Shown here one piece after another: positions 1 through 7,766 of a stretch of 64,000 nucleotides of DNA. The stretch is from contig NZ_BBOJ01000007.1 of NCBI RefSeq assembly GCF_000974445.1, positions 248,001 to 312,000 on the forward strand, given 5' to 3'. This DNA comes from Lentzea aerocolonigenes (GTDB taxonomy: Bacteria > Actinomycetota > Actinomycetes > Mycobacteriales > Pseudonocardiaceae). Within the stretch, counting starts at the first letter, position 1. Each line of letters starts with the position of its first letter. Below the pieces are notes generated by a model, which had not been told where the DNA came from, made no database searches, and saw nothing but the letters and a program-made list of their open reading frames with translations. The position numbers and the translations under genes are program-made.

Positions 1-601
1 TGACGACCGCGGCGTCGAAGCGTTCGGTGCCGGTGTCGGTGCGGATCTCCACGCCTCCCCCGGCGACGGGAGCGACCTCGCGCACCGGCGTGTAGCGGCG
101 GATCCGGGCTCCCAGCTCCTCGGCACGCCGAGCCGCGGTCTGGACCGTGAGCTCCGGGCGGATGTAGCCGGCGTGGCAGTCGAGGATCACCAGGTCGCCG
201 TCGTCGACGCGGAACTGCGGGAACCGCTTGGCCATCGCCTCGGCGTCGATCACCTCGTGGTCGAGGCCGTGCTCGGCGATGCCGTCCACGACGGTGCGCA
301 TGTGCGGGTCGTCGGCCGGACCCCAGACCAGGGCACCCGTGAGGCGGCGCAGTTCCCGCCCGGTCTCCGCCTGCAGCTGCTTCCACAGGGCGTCCGCGTG
401 CTGCACGAGCGGTACGTAGCGGCTGTCGTGCGTCTGCACGCTGCGGAAGACACGGGTCTCACCACCGGCGGCACCGCGGTCGTGACCGGGAGCGAACCGG
501 TCGTAGCCGACAACCTCGGCACCCCGTGCCGCCAGTCGCCAGGCGGCCTGACTGCCCACCGTGCCCGTCCCGACGACGGCGACTCGTTTCTTGCTGGCCA
601 T
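1..601 (-). CDS. FAD-dependent amine oxidase (MSOX/MTOX family), 3' end outside window
   Basis: About 200 N-terminal codons are present; the gene runs off the left edge. The start is the ATG at 601, giving MASKKRVAVVGTGTVGSQAA, an N-terminal Rossmann FAD/ADP-binding fold, followed by GYDRFAPGHDRGAAGGETR, typical of monomeric sarcosine oxidase and N-methyltryptophan oxidase. These enzymes oxidise secondary or primary amines of amino acids with O2, giving an imine or aldehyde plus H2O2. It lies 31 bp downstream of a second gene of the same family (633-1772) and is very similar to it, so this is a tandem duplication, probably cotranscribed. The substrate cannot be read from the sequence, and the C-terminal half with the flavin-attachment position is not in view. 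Confidence 0.85.
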   Translation of the reverse strand, partial: MASKKRVAVVGTGTVGSQAAWRLAARGAEVVGYDRFAPGHDRGAAGGETRVFRSVQTHDSRYVPLVQHADALWKQLQAETGRELRRLTGALVWGPADDPHMRTVVDGIAEHGLDHEVIDAEAMAKRFPQFRVDDGDLVILDCHAGYIRPELTVQTAARRAEELGARIRRYTPVREVAPVAGGGVEIRTDTGTERFDAAVV

Positions 602-632
602 GTCGTTTCCTTGTCGGTGGGTGCGGGACGCC

Positions 633-1772
633 TCAGGCCGCGACGCGGTCGGCGGTCGAGATGAAGTCGATGGACTGAGCCGAGGAGCCGTTCAGCGCCA
701 GATCCGCGGCGATGTCGCCGAAGGCCGGCGCGAGCTTGAAGCCGTGGCCGGAGAAACCGGCGAGCAGGATCACGTTCTCGTTGCCCGGCAGCGGACCGAC
801 CAGCGGGCGGCTGCTCTCGGTGTAGCCCTCCATGTAGACGGCCAGGCGGGTCGGGTCGGGGCACAGGTCGGGCAGGTAGCGGCCGATCAGCTCGCGGTAG
901 ATCTCGAGCTCTTCCGGCTGCACCGTCCGGTCCAGCTGGTTCGGGTCGTCCGCGAGGCGGTGCAGGGCCTGGGAGAGGCCGAGCTTGACCGACACACCGT
1001 CCGGGGAGGGCAGGCCGTAGCAGTGGGTGGGTGAGGTGCGGATGAAGGCGGGGCGCTCCTCCCCGAACCAGGCGTCGGGAGTGGTGGACATGAACCAGGC
1101 GCTGATCACCCGGCGAACGTCCACCTCCCACGGCAGGTCGGGCAGGAGGTCGTTGACCCAGGGGCCGGGGGTGACGACGGCGGCGTCGAAGTGCTCGCTG
1201 CCGGTGTCGGTGCGGATCTCCACGCCGTTCGCGACGGGGACGATCTCGCGGACCGGGGTGTAGCGGTGAATCACGGCACCCAGCTGCTCGGCGTGACGGG
1301 CGGCGGTCTGAATGGTCAGTTCAGGGCGGATGAAGCCGGCGCGCCGATCGAGCACGACCGCGTCACCTTCGTCGAGCCGGTACTGCGGGAACCGCTTGGC
1401 CAGGGACTCGGCGTCGAGAACATCGTGGTCGAGGCCGTGCTCGGCGATGGACTCGAGGACGGTGGCCATCTGCTGTCCCTCGGGGGACCCCATGAGCAGA
1501 CATCCGGTGAGCCGGCGCAACTCCCGGCCGGTCTCCTGCTGCAACTGCTCCCACAGGACGTCGGCGTGCTGGAGCAGCGGCACGTACCGGGTGTCCTCGA
1601 AGTGCGCGCTGCGGAAGATCCGGGTCTCGCCACCGGCGGCGCTGCGGTCGTGGCCGGGGGCGAACCGGTCGTAACCGACGACCTCGGCGCCACGGGCTGC
1701 CAGCCGCCAGGCGGCCTGACTGCCCATCGTTCCCACACCGACGACGGCGACGCGCTTCCTGGCAGCTGACAC
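633..1772 (-). CDS. FAD-dependent amine oxidase (sarcosine / N-methyl-amino-acid oxidase family)
   Basis: A 379-residue protein. The GTG at 1772 is chosen because AAAGGACAGG lies just upstream and the dinucleotide-binding fold (RKRVAVVGVGTMGSQAA) begins at once; a longer frame back to 1868 would run through the operator. The C-terminal AGFSGHGFK motif is characteristic of monomeric sarcosine oxidase relatives. In those enzymes a Cys in an AVCMYT segment binds FAD covalently; here the matching segment reads AVYMEGYTES, so FAD is probably not covalently bound (alignment from memory). Expected reaction: oxidative deamination or N-demethylation of a small amine or amino acid with H2O2 formation. 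It is divergent from an IclR gene and shares a promoter region with a double palindrome. First gene of a probable two-gene operon with the paralogue at 1-601. Confidence 0.88.
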   Translation of the reverse strand: MSAARKRVAVVGVGTMGSQAAWRLAARGAEVVGYDRFAPGHDRSAAGGETRIFRSAHFEDTRYVPLLQHADVLWEQLQQETGRELRRLTGCLLMGSPEGQQMATVLESIAEHGLDHDVLDAESLAKRFPQYRLDEGDAVVLDRRAGFIRPELTIQTAARHAEQLGAVIHRYTPVREIVPVANGVEIRTDTGSEHFDAAVVTPGPWVNDLLPDLPWEVDVRRVISAWFMSTTPDAWFGEERPAFIRTSPTHCYGLPSPDGVSVKLGLSQALHRLADDPNQLDRTVQPEELEIYRELIGRYLPDLCPDPTRLAVYMEGYTESSRPLVGPLPGNENVILLAGFSGHGFKLAPAFGDIAADLALNGSSAQSIDFISTADRVAA

Positions 1773-1813
1773 AGGACCTGTCCTTTCGATTCGCGGGCCC
1801 CTCAAGAGGGCTC

Positions 1814-1850
1814 GTGCCACAATGTGGAACGTCGTGCTAGGATCTGGCAC
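1814..1850. promoter_or_regulatory. IclR-type double operator A (divergent amine oxidase / IclR promoter)
   Basis: Two 17-bp imperfect palindromes, GTGCCACAATGTGGAAC (1814-1830) and GTGCTAGGATCTGGCAC (1834-1850), start 20 bp apart. The first has 7 of 8 arm positions matching around a single central base. TAGGAT inside the second (1838-1843) is a good actinobacterial -10 for the IclR gene, so bound protein would block transcription. The same arrangement recurs at 2820-2856 and 6843-6879. Confidence 0.7.
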
Positions 1851-1925
1851 GAACCATGACACCGGCATCGAGGGGAGTCAAGAGGGTGTTCACAGGAAAT
1901 TCAGAGAGTTAATGGGGGTGACCGG

Positions 1926-2675
1926 ATGGAGATGAAGAGCGTCACCAGGTCGTTGCGCGTCCTGGAAGCGGTCGCCCAGCATCAGCCGGTCACGGTCGGG
2001 GAGCTGACGAAGCTCTTCGGCCTGCCGAAGTCGACCGTGCAACGCACCCTGGTCACCCTGGCGGAAGCCGGCTGGCTGCGAGCCAGCCGCAAGGACACCA
2101 CCCGCTGGGAGATCGGCGCCCGCGTCCTGGCTGTGCGGCCGGCCGCTCTGCAGGGCTCCAGCCTGCTGGCGGTCGCGCACGAGCCGATGGTCCGCCTGCG
2201 CGACGCGCTGAACGAGACGATCCACCTGTCGGTGCCGGACGTCCTGCAGAGCATGGTCGTGGTGGACCGCGTCGACTGCGACCACCCCGTGCGAACCTTC
2301 CACGCCATCGGCGACACCTCGCCCCTGCACGCCACTGCGGCCGGACGCGCCGTCCTGGCCCAGCTGCCGGCGTCCGAAGTGGACGAGTTCATCGCGCACG
2401 GGCTGGAGCGGTTCACCGACACGACCCCGACCGACCCCGACGAACTGTGCGCGGAGCTCGACCGGATCCGCACCGACGGCTACGCGGTCAACCACAACCA
2501 GTACCGGCCCGGCATCTGTGCCGTCGCCGCGCCCGTCCTGGAGGAGGACGGCACTCCGCTCGCCGCCGTCGCGGTCTCCATGCCCGACTCCCGCTTCGAC
2601 CCGAACCGGCTGCCCGAGTGGGGCCGCATGGTCGCCGACGCGGCCAAGGAAGCCACGGAACGCCGGAGCGCCTGA
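1926..2675 (+). CDS. IclR-family transcriptional regulator (paralogue 1)
   Basis: A 249-residue regulator. The N-terminal winged helix-turn-helix (about residues 5-65, with VGELTKLFGLPKSTVQRTL) is followed by the IclR effector domain (about 75-245, ending SMPDSRFDPNRLPEWGRM). The ATG at 1926 has a GGGGGTG run just upstream. The first 82 residues differ at only three positions from the IclR at 6953-7705, while the effector domains diverge more, so the two probably recognise the same DNA and different ligands. It is divergent from the amine oxidases and followed by a HAD phosphatase with its own copy of the operator. Likely local repressor of amine or amino-acid catabolism; the inducer is unknown. 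Confidence 0.93.
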   Translation: MEMKSVTRSLRVLEAVAQHQPVTVGELTKLFGLPKSTVQRTLVTLAEAGWLRASRKDTTRWEIGARVLAVRPAALQGSSLLAVAHEPMVRLRDALNETIHLSVPDVLQSMVVVDRVDCDHPVRTFHAIGDTSPLHATAAGRAVLAQLPASEVDEFIAHGLERFTDTTPTDPDELCAELDRIRTDGYAVNHNQYRPGICAVAAPVLEEDGTPLAAVAVSMPDSRFDPNRLPEWGRMVADAAKEATERRSA

Positions 2676-2698
2676 ACGTCACCCACACGGCAATGAAC

Positions 2699-2726
2699 GG
2701 CCCTTCACCGACGAACGTGAAGGGCC
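2699..2726 (+). terminator. Hairpin after IclR gene
   Basis: Perfect 10-bp stem GGCCCTTCAC / GTGAAGGGCC with an 8-nt loop, 24 bp after the IclR stop codon. No T-run follows, as is usual for GC-rich actinobacterial terminators. It separates the IclR gene from the operator and promoter of the HAD gene. Confidence 0.65.
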
Positions 2727-2819
2727 GGCCTTGTGCGCGTCGCCAATCCGCACCGAGCCGACTTGAACCTGTGTGACACGTGCGCCCTTGACCTCTTCGG
2801 ACTCCATTGCCACCATGAT

Positions 2820-2856
2820 GTGCCGTAATCTGGAACGTCGTTGCACAATGTGGCAC
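2820..2856. promoter_or_regulatory. IclR-type double operator B (HAD phosphatase promoter)
   Basis: GTGCCGTAATCTGGAAC (2820-2836) and GTTGCACAATGTGGCAC (2840-2856) repeat the operator A layout, with the same 20-bp start-to-start spacing. The site ends 29 bp before the GTG start at 2886, consistent with control of the HAD gene and perhaps the Lrp gene by the IclR paralogues. Confidence 0.68.
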
Positions 2857-2885
2857 GCGGTTCCGACGAAGTTGAGGAGCACACC

Positions 2886-3578
2886 GTGAAGCCCACCTGT
2901 CTGCTGCTGGACCTCGACGGCACGCTGGTGGACTCCGCGGCCGGCATCACCGCGAGCGTCGCCGCCACGTTGACGGCGATCGGCGTTCCCGTGCCCGACA
3001 GCGACACCTTGCGGAGCTTCGTCGGCCCGCCGATGCGCCAGACGTTCCGGGAGGTCGTCGGCCTTGACGAGCCGACCGCCGAACGCGCTCTGCGGCTGTA
3101 CCGAGCGGACTACGCGGCGAGAGGCGCGCTGAACAGCCGGGTCTACGACGGGATTCCCAGCCTGTTGGAGACGCTGGCCGCAGGCGGCTTCCCGCTGGGC
3201 GTGGCGACGTCGAAGGTCGAGGACCAGGCTGAGCGGATCATCGAACACCACGACCTGACCACACATCTGACGACCGTGTGCGGCACGTCAGACGCGGCGG
3301 GCCGGGCCACCAAGCGTGATGTCATCCGTGAGTGCCTGCGGCGCATGCGGGAGCAGGGCGTCGACGTCTCGCGGCCGCTGATGGTGGGTGACCGCGGCTA
3401 CGACGTGCTGAGCGCCGCAGCCGAAGGCATCCCCGCAGTCCGCGTGCTGTGGGGCTACGGAACCCCTGACGAGTCGGTGAACGCCCACGCGACTGTCGAC
3501 TCGCCACAGGCATTGACCCGGCTGCTGATGCCGTCGGGCCGACCGGAGCGGGACCTCCTGTCGCGCGCCCTTTCCTGA
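2886..3578 (+). CDS. HAD-superfamily phosphatase (phosphoglycolate-phosphatase-like)
   Basis: A 230-residue HAD hydrolase. The GTG at 2886 is preceded by GAGGAG 6 nt upstream; an earlier in-frame TTG at 2841 lies inside the operator and is rejected. Motif I is LLLDLDGTLVDS with the nucleophilic Asp, motif II is ATSK, motif III is the Lys in RATKRDVI, and motif IV is MVGDRGYDV. A helical cap lies between motifs I and II, as in the Gph/PGP subfamily. It probably hydrolyses a small phosphate ester in the cytoplasm; the substrate is unknown. It carries the same doubled palindrome as the flanking IclR promoters, so it likely belongs to that regulon. Confidence 0.88.
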   Translation: MKPTCLLLDLDGTLVDSAAGITASVAATLTAIGVPVPDSDTLRSFVGPPMRQTFREVVGLDEPTAERALRLYRADYAARGALNSRVYDGIPSLLETLAAGGFPLGVATSKVEDQAERIIEHHDLTTHLTTVCGTSDAAGRATKRDVIRECLRRMREQGVDVSRPLMVGDRGYDVLSAAAEGIPAVRVLWGYGTPDESVNAHATVDSPQALTRLLMPSGRPERDLLSRALS

Positions 3579-3615
3579 CCTGCTCTCGCCAACATCGCGG
3601 AAGGTTCCGTCCACC

Positions 3616-4107
3616 ATGGACAGTGTCGATGAGAAGATCATCGCCGAGCTGACCCGCAACGCCCGCATCTCGCACGCCGAGCTGGCCGGTCGAGTGCTGC
3701 TGTCCCGCAACGCGGTGCGCCAGCGCATCGAACGACTGGAGCGCCAGGGACACATCGCCGGTTACACCATCGTCCGGGCCGGCGACGACTCCGGCGACAT
3801 CGTTTCCGCGCTCGTGCTCATCTACCGCCAGGACCGCATGCGCGGCGGCGATGTGCTGGCCGCGCTCAAACGCATCCCGGAGGTCGTGATCTGCGAGGTC
3901 CTCAGCGGCGACTTCGACATCATGGTGCGTCTGGAGGCGGCGACGCTGCAGCGGCTGCGGGACATCTGGGAAGACATCGCCGAGATGCCCGGCGTCCGTG
4001 ACACCGTCACCGCGCTCACCCTGTCCTCGGTGGTGAACCGCACGCGAGGAGCAGGGCGAGGTTCGGCGGCGCCGACTACAACCGGGAGCCCGCCCGGAGA
4101 TGGTTGA
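3616..4107 (+). CDS. Lrp/AsnC-family transcriptional regulator
   Basis: A 163-residue protein. The N-terminal AsnC-type helix-turn-helix (residues 1-55, [19 protein letters not shown] then [15 protein letters not shown]) is followed by an RAM/AsnC ligand-binding domain (about 65-145). It starts 37 bp after the HAD gene and may be cotranscribed with it. Its 3' end overlaps the convergent aldehyde dehydrogenase gene by 32 bp. Regulators of this family usually sense an amino acid, fitting the amino-acid-related enzymes around it, but the ligand and targets are not shown by the sequence. The last 25 or so residues ([17 protein letters not shown]) look like a disordered extension. Confidence 0.9.
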   Translation: MDSVDEKIIAELTRNARISHAELAGRVLLSRNAVRQRIERLERQGHIAGYTIVRAGDDSGDIVSALVLIYRQDRMRGGDVLAALKRIPEVVICEVLSGDFDIMVRLEAATLQRLRDIWEDIAEMPGVRDTVTALTLSSVVNRTRGAGRGSAAPTTTGSPPGDG

Positions 4108-5509
4108 CGCACACGACCTTGGGCTGGGTCATCTCCTCGAAGGCGAAGCGCACGCCCTCGCGGCCCATGCTGCCGTGCTTGAACCCGCCGAACGGCATGG
4201 CGTCGAACCGGTAGTCGGACGAGTCGTTGATCATCACTCCTCCGGCTTCCAGTAGCCGGGCGGCGGTCAGGGCTCGGTCCAGGCGCGCGGTGAAGATTCC
4301 CGCGTGGAGGCTGTAGTCGATGGCGTTGGCCTGCTCGATGGCGTCCTCGAAGGACTCGACGGGCTGCAGCACCACGACCGGCGCGAACACCTCCTCCTGC
4401 CAGATCGAACTGGTGCTCGGAACACCCTCCAGCACGGCAGGCTTGTACACCGAGCCACTCACCTCGTTGCCGCACAACAGGATTGCGCCCCGTTCCACGG
4501 CCGCGTGGACCTTCGCCCGGATGGCGAGCGCGGCCTGCCTGGTGATCATCGGGCCGACGTCGGTGCGCTCGTCGAGCGGGTCTCCGACCCTCAGCAACTC
4601 AGTGCGAGCGACGAAAGCGTCGCGGAAGCGTTCGTAGACCTGGTGGGCGATCAGGATTCGCTGGGTGCCGATGCAGTTCTGGCCCGCGGCCCAGAACGCG
4701 CCGGAGACGCAGGACTCCACCGCCTCGTCGAGGTCGGCGTCGTCCATCACGATGACCGGGGCGTTGCCACCCAGGTCCATGGCGAGTTTCTTCAGGCCGG
4801 CCGTGCGGGAGATGGCCTCGCCGGTGGCGAATCCGCCGGTGAAGGACACCATGCGCACGTCGGGGACGGAGACGATCGCGGCGGCGATGTCGGCCTCGCC
4901 GTTGACGACGGTGACGACCTCCTCCGGCAGGCCGGCCTCGACGAGGGTGTCGACCAGGCGCAGCGCGGACAGCGGCGTCAGGGCGGACGGTTTGAGGATG
5001 ACCGCGTTGCCGCCCGCGACGGCCGGTCCGAGCTTGTGGGCGACCAGGTTGAGCGGGTCGTTGAACGGGGTGATGGCTGCGATGATGCCCAGAGGTTCGC
5101 GGGTGAACCAGCCCTGCCGGTTCTCCGAGCCCTCATAGGAGTCGAACGGGATGACCTCACCGGCGTTGCGCCGGGCCTCGGCCGCGGACAGCGAGAGGGT
5201 GTTGACGGCGCGGGCGACTTCCTTGCGGGCCTGGGTGATGGTCTTGCCGGCCTCGCTCACGATCAGCCGCGCGAACGACTCCGCGCGCTGCTCGACCAGA
5301 CGGGAGGCACGTTCCAGGACGGAGGCCCTGGACGCGCGGGACAACGCGGCCGCGACACGCCGCCCGCGCCTGGCCTGCCGCAGGACGCTGCCGATGGCGG
5401 TGGCATCGACGGTGGGAACCGAGGCGATGATCTCGCCGGTGTAGGGATTGCGCACGGGCGCCATCTCGGCTCCGGCCTCGACGCCGGTGTGTGTGATGGT
5501 GTCAGACAA
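4076..5509 (-). CDS. NAD(P)-dependent aldehyde dehydrogenase coupled to homoserine dehydrogenase
   Basis: A 477-residue aldehyde dehydrogenase. The start is a TTG at 5509: it overlaps the stop of the upstream homoserine dehydrogenase by 8 bp and has AGGAGA a few bases upstream. The catalytic Glu lies in [12 protein letters not shown] and the catalytic Cys in [13 protein letters not shown]. The enzyme oxidises an aldehyde to an acid in the cytoplasm. Its tight coupling to a homoserine dehydrogenase suggests aspartate semialdehyde as a candidate substrate, giving homoserine to aspartate semialdehyde to aspartate; this is inference from context. Other ALDH substrates such as glycolaldehyde or phosphonoacetaldehyde cannot be excluded. 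Confidence 0.9.
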   Translation of the reverse strand: MSDTITHTGVEAGAEMAPVRNPYTGEIIASVPTVDATAIGSVLRQARRGRRVAAALSRASRASVLERASRLVEQRAESFARLIVSEAGKTITQARKEVARAVNTLSLSAAEARRNAGEVIPFDSYEGSENRQGWFTREPLGIIAAITPFNDPLNLVAHKLGPAVAGGNAVILKPSALTPLSALRLVDTLVEAGLPEEVVTVVNGEADIAAAIVSVPDVRMVSFTGGFATGEAISRTAGLKKLAMDLGGNAPVIVMDDADLDEAVESCVSGAFWAAGQNCIGTQRILIAHQVYERFRDAFVARTELLRVGDPLDERTDVGPMITRQAALAIRAKVHAAVERGAILLCGNEVSGSVYKPAVLEGVPSTSSIWQEEVFAPVVVLQPVESFEDAIEQANAIDYSLHAGIFTARLDRALTAARLLEAGGVMINDSSDYRFDAMPFGGFKHGSMGREGVRFAFEEMTQPKVVCVNHLRAGSRL

Positions 5510-6578
5510 GGTGGGTCTCCTGGAGGACGCGGCGCGTGGCGGTGGCGTGACGCTGGTGGATGGCGATGATGTCCGAGAGCAGGGCGCAGGCGGTCTCGAT
5601 GCGGCCGGCGCCAGGGCCGGACACCGTGACCGTGCCGAGGAGGTCGGTGTGGAACGAAACCGCGTTGACCGGGCCTGACACGCCCGCGAGCGGGTGGTGG
5701 GCGGGCAGGGCGAGCGGGGCGACACGGGCGTCGACGCTCCCGTCCTCGTTGCGGGTGGCGGAGCCGACGAGCTTCCAGCGCAACGCCTTCGAGGCGGCGT
5801 CCCGCACTTCGTCAGGTGTGATCGCGGAGATGCCCTCGCAGAAGACGTCCTCGCGACGCAGGTCGGCGCCGAGCACCTCGTTCGCCAGGATCACGACCTT
5901 GAGCTGAACGTCGTGACCCTCGATGTCGGCGGTGGGGTCGGCTTCGGCGTATCCGAGTTCCTGCGCTTCCGCGATGGCCGCCGACAGATCGACACCTTCC
6001 TCGATCCGGCCGAGGACGTAGTTCGACGTGCCGTTCATGATGCCTTCGACGCCGGTGATCTCCAGCCCGCCGAACAGTTTTTCGGCCGTGCGCAGGACGG
6101 GCGTGCCGCTCAGCACCGAGCCCTCGAACTCGAAGCTGACACCGTGCTCGGCAGCCAGCGCCTTGAGCGCCCTGCCGGCGAGGGCGACCGGTCCTTTGTT
6201 CGTGGTGCACACGTGCTTGCCGGATTCGAGAGCCCAGCGCACGTGCGAGAGGGCGGGCTCACCGTCGGCGGGGTTGGTGAACGTCGCCTCCACGACGATG
6301 TCGGACGGCACGTCGCGGATCACCCACTCGTTGCGTGGATCAGCGCTTCCGCCCGGCAGCCGCGCGAAGTTCAGCTCCCCCGGCTCGGCGGCCAGCAGCG
6401 GCGCCAGATCGATGCCGTCGGTGTCCACCAGGGAACCGGCCCTCAGATCGGTGATCGCCACGACGCGCAGGGCGAAGCCCAAGTCTTCGGCAAGGCGGTC
6501 CCCGCGCTGGGACACCAGTTCGGCGAGCGCGCGGTTGACGCCGCCGAAGCCGATGAGGGCCAGGTCGTATCGGCTCAT
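5502..6578 (-). CDS. Homoserine dehydrogenase family protein, short form without ACT domain
   Basis: A 358-residue protein starting at the ATG at 6578, with AAGGAG upstream. It has the N-terminal NAD(P)-binding fold ([15 protein letters not shown]), the nucleotide/substrate segment [10 protein letters not shown], the family signature [12 protein letters not shown], and [16 protein letters not shown] in the catalytic domain. Biosynthetic actinobacterial homoserine dehydrogenases are about 430 residues with a C-terminal threonine-sensing ACT domain, which is absent here. The gene lies away from thrC, thrB and lysA-argS. The missing feedback domain, coupling to an aldehyde dehydrogenase and IclR neighbours suggest a catabolic enzyme oxidising homoserine or a related hydroxy amino acid rather than a threonine-pathway enzyme. 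Confidence 0.88.
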   Translation of the reverse strand: MSRYDLALIGFGGVNRALAELVSQRGDRLAEDLGFALRVVAITDLRAGSLVDTDGIDLAPLLAAEPGELNFARLPGGSADPRNEWVIRDVPSDIVVEATFTNPADGEPALSHVRWALESGKHVCTTNKGPVALAGRALKALAAEHGVSFEFEGSVLSGTPVLRTAEKLFGGLEITGVEGIMNGTSNYVLGRIEEGVDLSAAIAEAQELGYAEADPTADIEGHDVQLKVVILANEVLGADLRREDVFCEGISAITPDEVRDAASKALRWKLVGSATRNEDGSVDARVAPLALPAHHPLAGVSGPVNAVSFHTDLLGTVTVSGPGAGRIETACALLSDIIAIHQRHATATRRVLQETHLV

Positions 6579-6842
6579 GTGAGAGGCTCCTTCGCGATCC
6601 ACCGCATCCGACTGCGGTGCGGATGCTCAAAAGCCTCGCCGCCAGGCCTGTCACCTGCTCCATTCCACAACGCTCACAGAGCATGCCGATGTGCGCCGGA
6701 CTGATGACAGTTCGCACAGCACGGTGCAGTCAGAAAGCCGTGCAGCCCCCGTCCACGGGGAAAGCTCGGGGCGCCGTCCGGTGAGTGAGTACGAGGTTGG
6801 CGCCGTCCCGGCGGAGGTGGGAGTGTTCCTCCTCGTTCATGT

Positions 6843-6879
6843 AATCCACTATGTGGCACGCCGTGCTAATTTATGGCAC
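6843..6879. promoter_or_regulatory. IclR-type double operator C in the 6579-6952 intergenic region
   Basis: AATCCACTATGTGGCAC (6843-6859) and GTGCTAATTTATGGCAC (6863-6879) repeat the 17-bp palindrome pair with the same 20-bp offset. TAATTT in the second copy (6867-6872) could be a -10 for the IclR gene at 6953. The rest of this 374-bp gap, between the homoserine dehydrogenase start and the IclR start, shows no gene; it should also hold the homoserine dehydrogenase promoter, whose elements I could not place. Confidence 0.68.
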
Positions 6880-6952
6880 GACAATCTCCACCCCGAAAGG
6901 GGCGGTCAAGCGATGTGAGAAGAGAATGCAGAAGACCAACAGGGGGTAACGC

Positions 6953-7705
6953 GTGGAGATGAAGAGCGTGACCAGGTCGCTGCGCATCCTGGAGGCGGTC
7001 GCGCAGCACCAACCGGTCACGGTGGGCGAACTGACCAAGCTCTTCGGGCTGCCCAAGTCGACCGTGCAGCGCACACTCGTCACGCTGCACGAAGCAGGAT
7101 GGTTGCGTGCCAACCGGAAGGACACGACGCGCTGGGAGATCGGCGCGCGCGTGCTCGCCGTGCGCCCGGCCGCTCTCCAGGGCTCCAGTCTGCTCGCGGC
7201 GGCCCGCGATCCCATGATCCGGTTGCGGGACAAGGTGAACGAGACGATCCACCTGTCCGTTCCCGACGCGTTGGACTGCATGGTGGTGGTCGACCGCATC
7301 GACTCGTCGCACGCGGTGCGCACGTTCCACGACATCGGCGACATCTCGCCGTTGCACGCCACGGCGGGCGGACGGGCGATACTGGCCAACACCGGCAAGT
7401 CCGATCGGGACGAAGTCCTCGCCAGGCCGCTGGAGAGCTACAGCGAGACCACCCTCACCGATCCGCAGCAGCTCAGGGCGGAGCTGGAGCTGGTGTCGGC
7501 GAACGGCTACGCGGTCAACCGCAACCAGTTCCGTCCCGGCGTGTGCGCCATCGCCTCGGCAGTGCTCGACTCCGACGGCTCACCGCTGGCCGCGGTGGTG
7601 ATCTCCATGCCGGACTCCCGCTACGACCCGGACCGGCTCCCCGAACTCGGCCGCCTCGTCGCCGAAACCGCCAAGGAGATCTCCGCCCGCAGACTGGGCT
7701 CCTGA
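6953..7705 (+). CDS. IclR-family transcriptional regulator (paralogue 2)
   Basis: A 250-residue regulator starting at GTG 6953, with AGGGGG 7 nt upstream. Domain order is as in the paralogue at 1926: winged helix-turn-helix (residues 5-65) then IclR effector domain. The DNA-binding half is nearly identical to that paralogue (three differences in 82 residues), and its promoter carries the same double palindrome. The C-terminal half has drifted, for example in the helix after HATAGGRAILAN, so a different ligand is likely. It is divergent from the homoserine dehydrogenase-aldehyde dehydrogenase pair. The two regulators probably compete for, or jointly occupy, the same operators. Confidence 0.93.
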   Translation: MEMKSVTRSLRILEAVAQHQPVTVGELTKLFGLPKSTVQRTLVTLHEAGWLRANRKDTTRWEIGARVLAVRPAALQGSSLLAAARDPMIRLRDKVNETIHLSVPDALDCMVVVDRIDSSHAVRTFHDIGDISPLHATAGGRAILANTGKSDRDEVLARPLESYSETTLTDPQQLRAELELVSANGYAVNRNQFRPGVCAIASAVLDSDGSPLAAVVISMPDSRYDPDRLPELGRLVAETAKEISARRLGS

Positions 7706-7709
7706 TCTC

Positions 7710-7758
7710 GATGAACGGCGCATTTGTCCACCTGGGGCCGACGAATGCGCCGTTCATC
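7710..7758. terminator. Bidirectional terminator between convergent IclR and GabD-type genes
   Basis: Perfect 15-bp inverted repeat GATGAACGGCGCATT / AATGCGCCGTTCATC around a 19-nt loop. It fills the 61-bp gap between the stop at 7705 and the stop at 7767, so it can serve both strands. Confidence 0.8.
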
Positions 7759-7766
7759 GGGAGCGG

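Noticed and set aside
250..1131. Minus-strand open frame across both amine oxidases
   Set aside because: It is out of frame with both genes; the correct frames give clean FAD-binding folds.
2841..2885. TTG start for the HAD phosphatase
   Set aside because: It lies within the operator, has no ribosome-binding site, and the downstream GTG has GAGGAG.
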